Assembly: GCA_035378845.1 (NCBI GenBank)
Contig: DAOSUP010000019.1
Location: 1-26,975, forward strand
DNA from: JAKOUL01 sp035378845
Lineage (GTDB): Bacteria; Dictyoglomota; Dictyoglomia; Dictyoglomales; Dictyoglomaceae
Length of the DNA: 26,975 bases
Reading direction: 5' to 3'
Each line of letters opens with the position of its first letter. The stretch's first letter is position 1. Shown piece by piece: positions 1 through 7,242 of the stretch. The notes beneath the pieces are model-generated. The model did not search any database and had not been told where the DNA came from. It was given only the letters and a program-made list of their open reading frames with translations. Position numbers and translations under genes: made by a program.

Positions 1-323
1 CCTCCTAAAGCTAAAATATTAGCATCATTATGTTCTCTACTAAGTTTTGCCTCATAAGGATCCCTACATACAGCTGCTCTAATACCTTTTACTTTATTTG
101 CTACAATACTCATACCAATACCAGTACCACAAATAACAATTCCCTTTTCAAAACCTCCACGAGCTACAGCTCTTGCCACTAAAATACCGTAATCTGGATA
201 ATCTACACTTTCTGATGAATAAGTCCCAAAATCATGATAACTTATATTCCATTCTTCAAGCCAACTTTTTAATTGCTCTTTTAAGGTATAACCTGCATGA
301 TCAGCACCTATTGCAATTTTCAT
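1..323 (-). CDS. rpiB: Ribose-5-phosphate isomerase B (3' end outside the window)
   Basis: RpiB interconverts ribose 5-phosphate and ribulose 5-phosphate in the cytoplasmic pentose phosphate pathway. The 107 visible codons begin MKIAIGADHAGYTLKEQL, the typical RpiB/LacAB amino end. They contain the active-site cysteine loop ICGTGIGMSI and the segment HNDANILALGG near the right edge. The family is about 145-150 residues long, so roughly the last 40 lie beyond position 1. The ATG at 321-323 follows a GAGGGG ribosome site placed inside the end of ywlE, and the two genes overlap by 23 bp. The ywlC-ywlE-rpiB order matches Bacillus subtilis ywlC-ywlE-ywlF. It is the last gene seen of the rpmE operon. 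Homologous sugar-phosphate isomerases (LacA/LacB) are the only alternative, and the context favours RpiB. Confidence 0.93.
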   Translation of the reverse strand, partial: MKIAIGADHAGYTLKEQLKSWLEEWNISYHDFGTYSSESVDYPDYGILVARAVARGGFEKGIVICGTGIGMSIVANKVKGIRAAVCRDPYEAKLSREHNDANILALG

Positions 324-762
324 GAGTCCCCCTCAAAAGAAATTTCTCTATAAATTTTTTAATTTCTTTCTCTATCTTATCACAAACTTGTTTATATTTC
401 TCAATATTTTCTCCATATGGATCAGGAATATCTTCTTCTCCTAATAGGAAAATTTTATTACTAAACTCTGGATATAAACTCTTCAAAAGTTTTTCGTGTT
501 CGGTGGTCATAACAAAAATAAAAGAAGCACTATCTAACAACTCTCTATCCAGCTCACGAGAAAGATGCGTAGATATATCAATACCGATATCTTCCATCAC
601 CCTTTGAGCATAGTGAGGAGGCATCATGCCAGGTGTCGCAAAAATTCCCGCAGAATAAACTTCTACATTAGAAATCTTATACTCTTTTAATAAAGCTCTG
701 CATAAATACTCTGCCATAGGACTTCTACATGTATTTCCTGAACATACAAATAATAAAATCAT
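301..762 (-). CDS. ywlE: Low-molecular-weight phosphatase of the YwlE type, probable protein-arginine phosphatase
   Basis: This is a 153-residue LMW-PTP-fold phosphatase. The phosphate loop at residues 7-14 reads CSGNTCRS, with nucleophile C7 and R13. The general-acid aspartate is in the DP motif at 114-115. Residue 11 is Thr, as in B. subtilis YwlE, where this Thr (instead of the Ile of tyrosine phosphatases) confers phospho-arginine selectivity; the substrate call is therefore inferred from that one position plus gene context. I chose the ATG at 760-762 because AGGAG lies upstream at normal spacing and the protein then starts directly with the beta strand MILLFVC; a longer reading frame to 810 only adds a non-homologous leader. 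It starts 5 bp after the sua5 stop, and its end overlaps rpiB. A plain tyrosine phosphatase remains possible. Confidence 0.88.
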   Translation of the reverse strand: MILLFVCSGNTCRSPMAEYLCRALLKEYKISNVEVYSAGIFATPGMMPPHYAQRVMEDIGIDISTHLSRELDRELLDSASFIFVMTTEHEKLLKSLYPEFSNKIFLLGEEDIPDPYGENIEKYKQVCDKIEKEIKKFIEKFLLRGTHENCNRC

Positions 763-766
763 ACTC

Positions 767-1780
767 TTATTTTTCTCCTGCTGCTCTTCTAAGTCTGTCC
801 ATAATGGCAAAACCTAAACCTTTCTCTTCATAACTCTCAGAGAGAATAATATCTACTTCTTTTTCAAGCTTCCTCATACCAGAGAATAAATTTAAAGAAA
901 TCCTTGCTAAATCTTTTCTACTACCTACCACAAAAACTTTTATTCTTTCTGGATATCTATCTTTAAATTCCTCGGAAGCTAAAACCCCTATTTTTTTTCC
1001 TTCTTTTATCCAATTATCTATCCTATTTTGCCATAGTTCATTAAACTCTTCAATAATAAATAAAGGAACAGAAGGAGCATAGTGTCTATGTTTAAGTCCT
1101 GGAGAAGGAGCATCTCCTCCTTTTTCTTTACTCCAGTTCTCAACTTCTTTTTTCAACACTCCCTCTATATCCTCTTTTGTACATGCTCCAGGTCTTAATA
1201 TCATAGGGGGATCAGTGGTAACATCAATAACTGTAGACTCAATACCCCAATTTACATCTCCCCCATCAATAATCAGATCTACTTTATCTCTCAAATCTTC
1301 TAATACATGCTCTGCTTTTGTAGGACTTGGTCTACCTGATAAATTAGCAGAAGGCGCCGCTATAGGTTTTCCAAATATTTCTAAGAGTCTTAATGCTACA
1401 GTATTTTGAGGTTGCCTTATAGCAACTTTGGCACTCTTGGCAGTAACTACATCATTTACTATGGGAGATTTATAAAAGATCATAGTTAGTGGTCCTGGCC
1501 AGAAATTTTCCATTAAAATCTCTGCTATCTCAGGAACATCTTCAGCTAAAGAATACACCTGTTCTTTATCACCCACGTGCACAATTATAGGGTTATCTTG
1601 AGGTCTTCCTTTTACAATAAAAATTTTTCTAACGGCATCCTCATTTAAAGCATCAGCTCCAAGACCATAAACAGTCTCTGTTGGAAAAGCTACAAGCCCT
1701 CCAGAATCTAAAATAGAAGCAGCTATTTTTAAGACTTCTAAATCAGGATCCTTATCATCAACTTTTAAATATATCCCCAT
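767..1780 (-). CDS. ywlC: L-threonylcarbamoyladenylate synthase (Sua5/YwlC)
   Basis: Sua5 makes threonylcarbamoyl-AMP from threonine, bicarbonate and ATP, the first step of t6A37 modification of ANN-decoding tRNAs. The protein has 337 residues, the length of the two-domain Sua5 form rather than the short TsaC form. The YrdC domain fills about 1-205 and carries KGRPQDNP at 57-64 and PSANLSGRPSPT at 143-154. The linker motif SPGLKHRHYAP lies at 226-236. The Sua5 domain follows to the end. The ATG at 1778-1780 is preceded by AAGG and sits inside the last codons of prmC (16-bp overlap), so translation is probably coupled. The partner proteins TsaB, TsaD and TsaE are not in this window. Confidence 0.95.
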   Translation of the reverse strand: MGIYLKVDDKDPDLEVLKIAASILDSGGLVAFPTETVYGLGADALNEDAVRKIFIVKGRPQDNPIIVHVGDKEQVYSLAEDVPEIAEILMENFWPGPLTMIFYKSPIVNDVVTAKSAKVAIRQPQNTVALRLLEIFGKPIAAPSANLSGRPSPTKAEHVLEDLRDKVDLIIDGGDVNWGIESTVIDVTTDPPMILRPGACTKEDIEGVLKKEVENWSKEKGGDAPSPGLKHRHYAPSVPLFIIEEFNELWQNRIDNWIKEGKKIGVLASEEFKDRYPERIKVFVVGSRKDLARISLNLFSGMRKLEKEVDIILSESYEEKGLGFAIMDRLRRAAGEK

Positions 1781-2613
1781 ATTAACCTTACCACTCTTTC
1801 GTTTCCCAATAGATCCTTATAAAGATCTATTCTATACCCCATAAAATTTTCTTCAATTAAGAATTTTATTTTTTCTATAATAAATGGAGATAGCTCAAAA
1901 ATAAAGATTCCCTTTTTAAAGTTTTTTAATATTGTAAATATCTCTCTATAAAACTCACATCCATCCCAACCACCATATAATGCTTCCCAAGGTTCTCTCT
2001 TTACTTCTTCTTGTAAAAAAGGCATTTCCCTTGACGCTATATAAGGAGGATTGCTCACTATAAGATCAAAATCGTAATTTCTTAAGTAAACAGGATATAA
2101 GAGGGGACCTAAAAGAAACTTTATCTTTTCATATACACCATTTCTCTTAGCGTTTATCTTTGCTAAATTTAATGATAAAGGAGAAATATCGCAAGCATAA
2201 GCTTCTAAATAAGGAAGAGCTTTTACTATAGAAATTGCTATATTACCACTACCTGTCCCAATATCTAAAACTTTCTTTATAGAAAAATCTTTTATAGTAT
2301 CAATAGATACATCTACGATCAGTTCTGTCTCATCCCTTGGAACTAATACTCCTTTTTTAACAAGAAATTCAGCATCATAGAAATACTTTTTTTGTAATAT
2401 ATAACTTAGAGGATATCTTTGCTTTCTGAGTTTAACGAGTTTCTTAAGCTGTAAAATCTGTTTGTGAGATAAGTAATCTACTGTATATATATCTGCACGA
2501 TCTTTGTTTAATACAAAAGAGACTAAAAGTTCTGATTCTAACCATGCAGAATCTTTATCTATATCTTCAAGTTCTTTTCTCACCCATAATAAAACTTCTC
2601 TAAGAGGCTGCAC
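1765..2613 (-). CDS. prmC: Peptide chain release factor N5-glutamine methyltransferase
   Basis: PrmC methylates the Gln of the GGQ motif in release factors, using S-adenosylmethionine. The 282-residue protein shows the N-terminal helical domain (about 1-85), PRDETE at 92-97 (usually PRPETE), the SAM site DIGTGSGNIA at 117-126 and the catalytic NPPY at 188-191. Its substrate gene prfA lies immediately upstream and overlaps it by 14 bp, the usual prfA-prmC arrangement. The start is a GTG at 2611-2613; no ATG fits the amino end, and the ribosome site is weak, so coupling to prfA termination is likely. Confidence 0.95.
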   Translation of the reverse strand: MQPLREVLLWVRKELEDIDKDSAWLESELLVSFVLNKDRADIYTVDYLSHKQILQLKKLVKLRKQRYPLSYILQKKYFYDAEFLVKKGVLVPRDETELIVDVSIDTIKDFSIKKVLDIGTGSGNIAISIVKALPYLEAYACDISPLSLNLAKINAKRNGVYEKIKFLLGPLLYPVYLRNYDFDLIVSNPPYIASREMPFLQEEVKREPWEALYGGWDGCEFYREIFTILKNFKKGIFIFELSPFIIEKIKFLIEENFMGYRIDLYKDLLGNERVVRLIWGYI

Positions 2614-3703
2614 TTACTTCTTCAAAGACTCTCTTAATCTGCTCTTCTTTTTCAGCTAATATAAGTCTATCTATAAATTCGTCAAGCTCTCCTGCTAATA
2701 CCTCTTCTAATTGAAAAGAGGAATAATTTATACGATGATCAGTAACTCTCCTCTGAGGAAAGTTATAGGTTCTAATTTTTTCACTTCTTTCTCCAGTCCC
2801 AACTTGAGCTCTTCTCTGAGAGACAATTTCATCTTCTCTCTCTTTTTGATAGTAATCATAAAGCCTTGCTCTAAGAACTCGCATGGCTTTTTCTCTATTT
2901 TGATGTTGTGACCTCTCGTCTTGACACTGAACTACTATTCCTGATGGAATATGAGTAATCCTAACTCCAGACTCTGTTTTATTAACATGCTGCCCACCAG
3001 CACCGCTGGATCTAAAAGTATCTATCCTCAAATCTTTAGGATCTATATCTATCTCTACCTCTCCCATCTCAGGAAGAACAGCAACTGTCACAGTTGATGT
3101 ATGTATTCTTCCACTGGATTCTGTCACAGGTACTCTTTGAACTCTGTGTACTCCACTTTCAAATTTTAATCTACTATATGCTCCCTTTCCTTCAACTAAA
3201 AATATAATTTCCTTAAATCCTCCGAGACCTGTAGCATTTGAACTTACTATTTCTACTTTCCATCCTTTTTTTTGAGCATAACCCACATACATCTTGAATA
3301 TATCAGCAGCAAATAATGCAGCTTCTTCTCCTCCTGTCCCTGCTCTTATCTCCATGATAATATTTCTTTCATCATTAGGATCCTGAGGAAGAAGAGCAGC
3401 TTTAAGATCAAATTCTTTTTTCTCAATCTCTTCTTTTAATTTTTCTAATTCTCCTTCAGCAAGACTTCTTAACTCTTCGTCTTGTTCCTCTGAAAGTAAA
3501 GATTCAACATCTTCTTTCTCCTTTATCAATTTTTTATATTCTCTGTATTTATTTACTATCTCCTCTATCTTTCCTCTTTCTTTAAGCAAAGATTGATATT
3601 TAGAGAAGTCAGATGCAATTTCCTGTTTTGCTAAAAGCCCCTCTATCTCATTAAATCTTTTCTCTATCTCTTCAAGTTTGTCAATTACTATTTTCTGAAG
3701 CAT
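2600..3703 (-). CDS. prfA: Peptide chain release factor 1
   Basis: RF1 recognises UAA and UAG in the ribosomal A site and triggers peptidyl-tRNA hydrolysis. The 367 residues include the N-terminal coiled region (about 1-105), the codon-recognition PxT motif (PVT at 192-194; RF2 would have SPF) and the catalytic GGQ at 236-238 in SSGAGGQHVNKTES. It ends in TAG, which only RF1 reads together with TAA. The ATG at 3701-3703 lies inside the end of the DUF1385 gene (23-bp overlap). GGAGG is only about 3 nt from the ATG, unusually close, so coupled reinitiation may matter. It is followed directly by prmC, which modifies the GGQ glutamine. Confidence 0.97.
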   Translation of the reverse strand: MLQKIVIDKLEEIEKRFNEIEGLLAKQEIASDFSKYQSLLKERGKIEEIVNKYREYKKLIKEKEDVESLLSEEQDEELRSLAEGELEKLKEEIEKKEFDLKAALLPQDPNDERNIIMEIRAGTGGEEAALFAADIFKMYVGYAQKKGWKVEIVSSNATGLGGFKEIIFLVEGKGAYSRLKFESGVHRVQRVPVTESSGRIHTSTVTVAVLPEMGEVEIDIDPKDLRIDTFRSSGAGGQHVNKTESGVRITHIPSGIVVQCQDERSQHQNREKAMRVLRARLYDYYQKEREDEIVSQRRAQVGTGERSEKIRTYNFPQRRVTDHRINYSSFQLEEVLAGELDEFIDRLILAEKEEQIKRVFEEVSAAS

Positions 3704-4565
3704 CTTCCTCCATTGTCACCTCCTTTAGGGCTACAATTGCAGTTTCCAATTGAGAATCATCAGGCTCTTTTGTAGTAAAATACTGCAACCAAAGCCCAGG
3801 GAAAAGTATAATCTTCCAAAACCAAGAATCAGAATATTTTGCCCCAATTCTTATTATTTCATAAGAAATGCTAAAAACTACTGGGATAAGTAAAATACGT
3901 GTAACAATCCTTAGTAAGAATGTCTGTTCTCCTAAAAAGGCAAATATAACGATACTTACAATCATAACTACCAAAAGGAAAGAAGTCCCACACCTTGGAT
4001 GAAAACGAGGATATTTTCTGCAATTCTCTACAGTAAGCTCTTCACCTGCTTCATAGCAGAAAACTGTTTTATGTTCTGCTCCATGATATTGAAAAACTCT
4101 GTATATATCCTTCATTTTGCTTATAAGATAAAGATAGACCACAAAAATGACAAGTCTTACAATACCTTCTAATAGTTTTAACACTGCCGCTGAAGAAATA
4201 TAATTCTCTACAGGTTTTACTATTAAAAGAGGAAGAACTATGAATAAGGCTACAAATAAAGCAAAACCTAACACTAAAGCAACAGCAATCTCCCAACCAC
4301 TATCAGATTCTTCCTCTTCTTCAAAAGCTACAGTGGTAGAGTAATTAAGAGCTTTTATACCCCAAAATAAAGAGTCTAAAAGTGTCATTATTCCTCTCAA
4401 AAATGGAATTTTTGTCCATTTTTTAAAGAAAGGTTGCAGTCTTTGCTTCTGGACAACAATATGACCATCAGGGTCTCTTACTGCCACAGCTACATCTACA
4501 CCCCTCCTCATCATCACTCCTTCATATACAGCTTGTCCACCAACACCTTCATCTTTTCTACTCAT
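3681..4565 (-). CDS. DUF1385 (YqhQ-like) multi-pass membrane protein, function unknown
   Basis: This 294-residue protein belongs to the DUF1385 family. The conserved pieces are GGQAVYEGVMMRRG near the start and, in the middle, FQYHGAEHKTVFCYE followed about 25 residues later by FHPRCGTSFL. The conserved His, Glu and Cys suggest a metal site, but no activity is established. At least four hydrophobic segments are visible, two on each side of that block, so the protein is in the inner membrane. Genes of this family commonly sit between tdk/rpmE and prfA, as here. Two in-frame ATGs occur, at 4569-4571 and 4563-4565. GAGGG directly abuts the first but is 6 nt from the second, so I chose the second. 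It overlaps the tdk stop. Confidence 0.85.
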   Translation of the reverse strand: MSRKDEGVGGQAVYEGVMMRRGVDVAVAVRDPDGHIVVQKQRLQPFFKKWTKIPFLRGIMTLLDSLFWGIKALNYSTTVAFEEEEESDSGWEIAVALVLGFALFVALFIVLPLLIVKPVENYISSAAVLKLLEGIVRLVIFVVYLYLISKMKDIYRVFQYHGAEHKTVFCYEAGEELTVENCRKYPRFHPRCGTSFLLVVMIVSIVIFAFLGEQTFLLRIVTRILLIPVVFSISYEIIRIGAKYSDSWFWKIILFPGLWLQYFTTKEPDDSQLETAIVALKEVTMEEDASENSN

Positions 4566-5151
4566 TTTCATCCCTCTTTAAAACTATATGGCAATGTCTA
4601 CATCTTGCCTCATAATTTTCAAAAGCTCCTACTAAAATAATGGGATCATCATAGTAAGCTGGATTCCCATTTATTATTCTCTGGGTTCTACTAGCAATAT
4701 TTCCACATTTCATACAAATAGCATGGAGTTTATCCACATACTCTGCTACTGCCATTAAGTATGGCATAGGTCCAAAAGGTTCTCCCCTAAAATCTTGGTC
4801 TAAACCTGCGACAATAACTCTTTTTCCATTATCAGCTAAATTTTGACATACTTTTATAAGCCCCATATCAAAGAATTGCCCTTCTTCTATTGCTACAACC
4901 TTTGTATCTTCCTCAACTAATTTCTCTATTTCAGCACTATTACTTACCGCTTTAGCCTCAATTTTTAATCCTGTATGAGAGATAATATAATCTTTATCGT
5001 ATCGCATATCTAAACTATGTTTAAAAACTTGAACCTTTTGTTTCGCAATTTGCACCCTTCTTATTCTTCTAATAAGTTCTTCGCTCTTTCCACTGTACAT
5101 ACCACCACAAATTACTTCTATCCATCCAGCCGGTGAATTTATAAACTCCAT
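4558..5151 (-). CDS. tdk: Thymidine kinase (type II, zinc-containing)
   Basis: Tdk phosphorylates thymidine to dTMP with ATP (salvage). The P-loop GGMYSGKSEEL is near the amino end. The Walker-B-like segment VVAIEEGQFFD lies in the middle, followed by the lasso domain with two zinc pairs, CMKCG and CRHCH. The protein has 197 residues with the ATG at 5149-5151. An in-frame GTG at 5158-5160 would add three residues, but AAGGTG lies about 7 nt before the ATG and practically touches the GTG, so the ATG is preferred. It lies directly after thyX. With tmk elsewhere in this window, both routes to dTMP and the next kinase step are encoded here. Confidence 0.95.
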   Translation of the reverse strand: MEFINSPAGWIEVICGGMYSGKSEELIRRIRRVQIAKQKVQVFKHSLDMRYDKDYIISHTGLKIEAKAVSNSAEIEKLVEEDTKVVAIEEGQFFDMGLIKVCQNLADNGKRVIVAGLDQDFRGEPFGPMPYLMAVAEYVDKLHAICMKCGNIASRTQRIINGNPAYYDDPIILVGAFENYEARCRHCHIVLKRDENE

Positions 5152-5156
5152 AGTTT

Positions 5157-5813
5157 TCACCTTCTCTCAGGAATACAGGTCTTACCCTCAGGACATGGAC
5201 CTCTAAAACATGAGGGACCTGCATCAGAAAAGATTGTAGGCGCTACATCCTTTACTAAATCAAGCATACTCCATGCAAGCCCTCTAATTTCCCACTGAGC
5301 AGAATTACAGGTTCTCAAAGTAAAAAAATGAAGCAGCTCTCTTGCATTCATAGTAACAATAATCTTAGACTCTACTGCTTGAGGAAGAAGATATCTTGCA
5401 TCTTCTTTAGGAACTCCTAATCTAACCAAATCCTCATAAGCTGAGAAAACTTTCTCTAAAGACTCTCTATAGATTTTTTCTCTATCTTTATCTTTTAAAA
5501 TAGTTTTTGGAATTACAAATTCCTCTCCTACTTTTACATATCTCTGACTTTGCTGAGAATAAGAAGCTATTCTATGCCTTACTAACTGATGAGTAGTAAC
5601 CCTTGATACTCCCTCTATATAAAAAGTGAAGCTTACGTGTTCAAAAATTGAAAAATGTTGAAGTACTTTTGCTCTATTTAAAAGACGAGATATCTCCTCT
5701 AAAGTTAGAGCTATTTCTAACTCTTCAATACCATATTGAGAATGGCATAAACGCATAGCCAAAGCACATACCTTTTCAGGCTCTGGCGTATAAGCAATTA
5801 ACTTTACCTTCAA
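5157..5813 (-). CDS. thyX: Flavin-dependent thymidylate synthase
   Basis: ThyX methylates dUMP to dTMP using methylenetetrahydrofolate, FAD and NADPH, replacing ThyA. The 218-residue protein has the diagnostic RHRX7S motif at 79-89 (RHRIASYSQQS) and the C-terminal segment RTCNSAQWEIRGLA typical of the family. The start is TTG at 5811-5813, two bases after the rpmE stop; the next in-frame ATG would remove conserved sequence. There is only a weak ribosome site, so coupling to rpmE is likely. The neighbour tdk supplies dTMP by salvage. No thyA appears in the window. Confidence 0.95.
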   Translation of the reverse strand: MKVKLIAYTPEPEKVCALAMRLCHSQYGIEELEIALTLEEISRLLNRAKVLQHFSIFEHVSFTFYIEGVSRVTTHQLVRHRIASYSQQSQRYVKVGEEFVIPKTILKDKDREKIYRESLEKVFSAYEDLVRLGVPKEDARYLLPQAVESKIIVTMNARELLHFFTLRTCNSAQWEIRGLAWSMLDLVKDVAPTIFSDAGPSCFRGPCPEGKTCIPERR

Positions 5814-5815
5814 TA

Positions 5816-6022
5816 TTATTTAACTTCCCAGTTATATTTTTTAGTAAATCTTTCTACTTTTCCTTCGGTATCTACAAACTTTCTCTGACCTGTAAAGAAA
5901 GGATGGCACTTGGAGCATATCTCTACCTTCATATACTCTTTTGTAGACAGAGTCTCATAAACTGCTCCACATGCACATACAATTTTTGCTTTTTTCATTT
6001 CTGGGTGAATTCCTTTCCTCAT
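5816..6022 (-). CDS. rpmE: 50S ribosomal protein bL31, zinc-binding form
   Basis: This 68-residue bL31 carries the four cysteines of the zinc (C+) form, C16, C18, C36 and C39 (CACG and CSKCHPFFTG). It starts MRKGIHPEMKK, as usual. GAAAGGAG sits about 9 nt before the ATG. It is the first gene of the operon reaching to rpiB; an extended -10 promoter lies about 40 bp upstream, just past the terminator of the preceding operon. In Bacillus, rpmE likewise precedes tdk and prfA. Confidence 0.96.
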   Translation of the reverse strand: MRKGIHPEMKKAKIVCACGAVYETLSTKEYMKVEICSKCHPFFTGQRKFVDTEGKVERFTKKYNWEVK

Positions 6023-6063
6023 TTTTCCCGACTCCTTTCTACATCAAATTTTTACTCTTGTGA

Positions 6064-6072
6064 ATTATACCA
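6064..6072 (-). promoter_or_regulatory. Extended -10 promoter of the rpmE operon
   Basis: On the minus strand the site reads TGGTATAAT, a consensus TATAAT with the TGn extension. Transcription would begin near 6057 and give a leader of about 35 nt that contains the rpmE ribosome site. No recognisable -35 is present: that position falls in the terminator hairpin of the upstream operon. The TGn extension can compensate for a missing -35 in sigma-70-type promoters. Confidence 0.6.
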
Positions 6073-6113
6073 TAAAAATTGGAGGCAGAGGGAAAAATTT
6101 CCCAACTGCCTCC
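6072..6113 (-). terminator. Rho-independent terminator after spoVS
   Basis: The stem is an exact 8-bp pair (6081-6088 with 6106-6113). It is extended inside, after a small internal loop, by a GGGAA/TTCCC pairing. On the minus strand it is followed by AATTTTTAT. It lies about 30 bp after the spoVS stop and should end the rseP-ispG-rny-ymdB-spoVS transcript. It is the clearest terminator hairpin in the window. Confidence 0.85.
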
Positions 6114-6141
6114 ACCACTTAATTTCAAACAAAAGAGAACT

Positions 6142-6405
6142 TTAGCGAGGCTCTACAATAAATCGGATAGCTGTTCTTTCTTCTCCATCAATTTGTACAT
6201 CTGTGAATGCTGGAATACAAACCAAGTCAATGCCACTCGGAGCTACGTATCCTCTTGTGATAGCTATTGCTTTCACAGCTTGGTTAACTGCTCCAGCTCC
6301 AATTACTTGAATCTCTGCACGACCTTTTTCACGAATTACACCCGCTAATGCACCTGCTACTGCATTAGGATTAGATTTAGCTGAAACCTTTAAAACCTCT
6401 ACCAT
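6142..6405 (-). CDS. spoVS: Stage V sporulation protein S family
   Basis: This 87-residue protein matches SpoVS over its full length: VLKVSAKSNPNAVAGALAG, the central GAGAVNQAVKAIAITRGYV and the end TAIRFIVEPR. The family has an Alba-like nucleic-acid-binding fold and affects sporulation and septation in Bacillus. It also occurs in bacteria not known to form spores, so the role here is unknown. The ATG has a strong AAGGAGGT site. The order rny-ymdB-spoVS is the same as in Bacillus, which supports a conserved link with RNase Y. The gene is last in its operon and is followed by a clear terminator. Confidence 0.95.
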   Translation of the reverse strand: MVEVLKVSAKSNPNAVAGALAGVIREKGRAEIQVIGAGAVNQAVKAIAITRGYVAPSGIDLVCIPAFTDVQIDGEERTAIRFIVEPR

Positions 6406-6454
6406 AAACCTACCTCCTTATTATATGTTCTTCCTATGGCAGACTTTAAATTTG

Positions 6455-7240
6455 TTAAATCTCTCCCCTCCTTTGTAATCTTTTTATATTTTTTGTTCTC
6501 CCAGTTTCCTCGTCCACCTCTATGATCACCCCTTCCATTTTAAAGAGTCCTTTCTCTGGTATATCAAATTTTTGAGGTATTTGGAGAAGAAATTTTCTAA
6601 GGATAGTCTCCTTATTGACACCAAGAACAGAATCATAAGACCCGCACATTCCTAAATCTGTAATATAAGCAGTCCCATTGGAAAGTATCCTCTCATCTGC
6701 AGTTTGCACATGAGTATGTGTACCTACTACTGCTGTTACTTTCCCATCTAAAAAATACCCCATAGCAATTTTTTCAGAAGTAGCCTCTGCATGTATATCT
6801 ACTATTATTATCTTAGTCTCCTTTTCTATCTCTTCTACAATATTTTCCACAACTGCAAATGGACTTTCAATAGGTTCCATAAATACCCGCCCCTGTATAT
6901 TAATTATACCTATCTTTTTACCAAAATGCGAGAGGATAATATAACCTCTTCCAGGTACACCTTTAGGGTAATTAGCAGGTCTTGTTATTCTTTCGTAAGA
7001 ATCAAGAACAAGCAAGCCTTCTTTTTTATCCCATATATGGTTTCCACTGGTAAAAGCATCAATACCGTATCCTATCAATTCATTAAATACATTCTCTGTA
7101 ATTCCAAATCCGCTTGCTGCATTCTCAATATTTGCTATAACAAAATCTATATTATATTCCTCTTTAATCTTGGAGAGGAGCTCACCTACTCCTCTCCTTC
7201 CTATTCTTCCTACAATATCTCCCAGTATAAGTATATTCAT
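6455..7240 (-). CDS. ymdB: YmdB-family metallophosphoesterase (2',3'-cyclic nucleotide phosphodiesterase)
   Basis: This 261-residue protein belongs to the TIGR00282/YmdB family, whose Bacillus member hydrolyses 2',3'-cyclic nucleotides and affects biofilm and motility decisions. The di-metal ligand motifs are visible: GDIVGR (D8), ANIENAASG (E39), SGNHIWD (N67 and H68), DIHAEATSEK (H150) and GTHTHVQTAD (H175 and H177). The ATG lies 2 bp after the rny stop, and the only GGAG is about 14 nt upstream, so translation is probably coupled to rny. Its pairing with RNase Y makes sense because RNA decay can yield cyclic phosphate ends and nucleotides. Confidence 0.94.
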   Translation of the reverse strand: MNILILGDIVGRIGRRGVGELLSKIKEEYNIDFVIANIENAASGFGITENVFNELIGYGIDAFTSGNHIWDKKEGLLVLDSYERITRPANYPKGVPGRGYIILSHFGKKIGIINIQGRVFMEPIESPFAVVENIVEEIEKETKIIIVDIHAEATSEKIAMGYFLDGKVTAVVGTHTHVQTADERILSNGTAYITDLGMCGSYDSVLGVNKETILRKFLLQIPQKFDIPEKGLFKMEGVIIEVDEETGRTKNIKRLQRRGEI

Positions 7241-7242
7241 GT

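Noticed and set aside
6412..6425. TATAAT just upstream of spoVS as a promoter
   Set aside because: It touches the AAGGAGGT ribosome site, so a transcript starting from it would cut into or lose the site, and no -35 is at proper distance.
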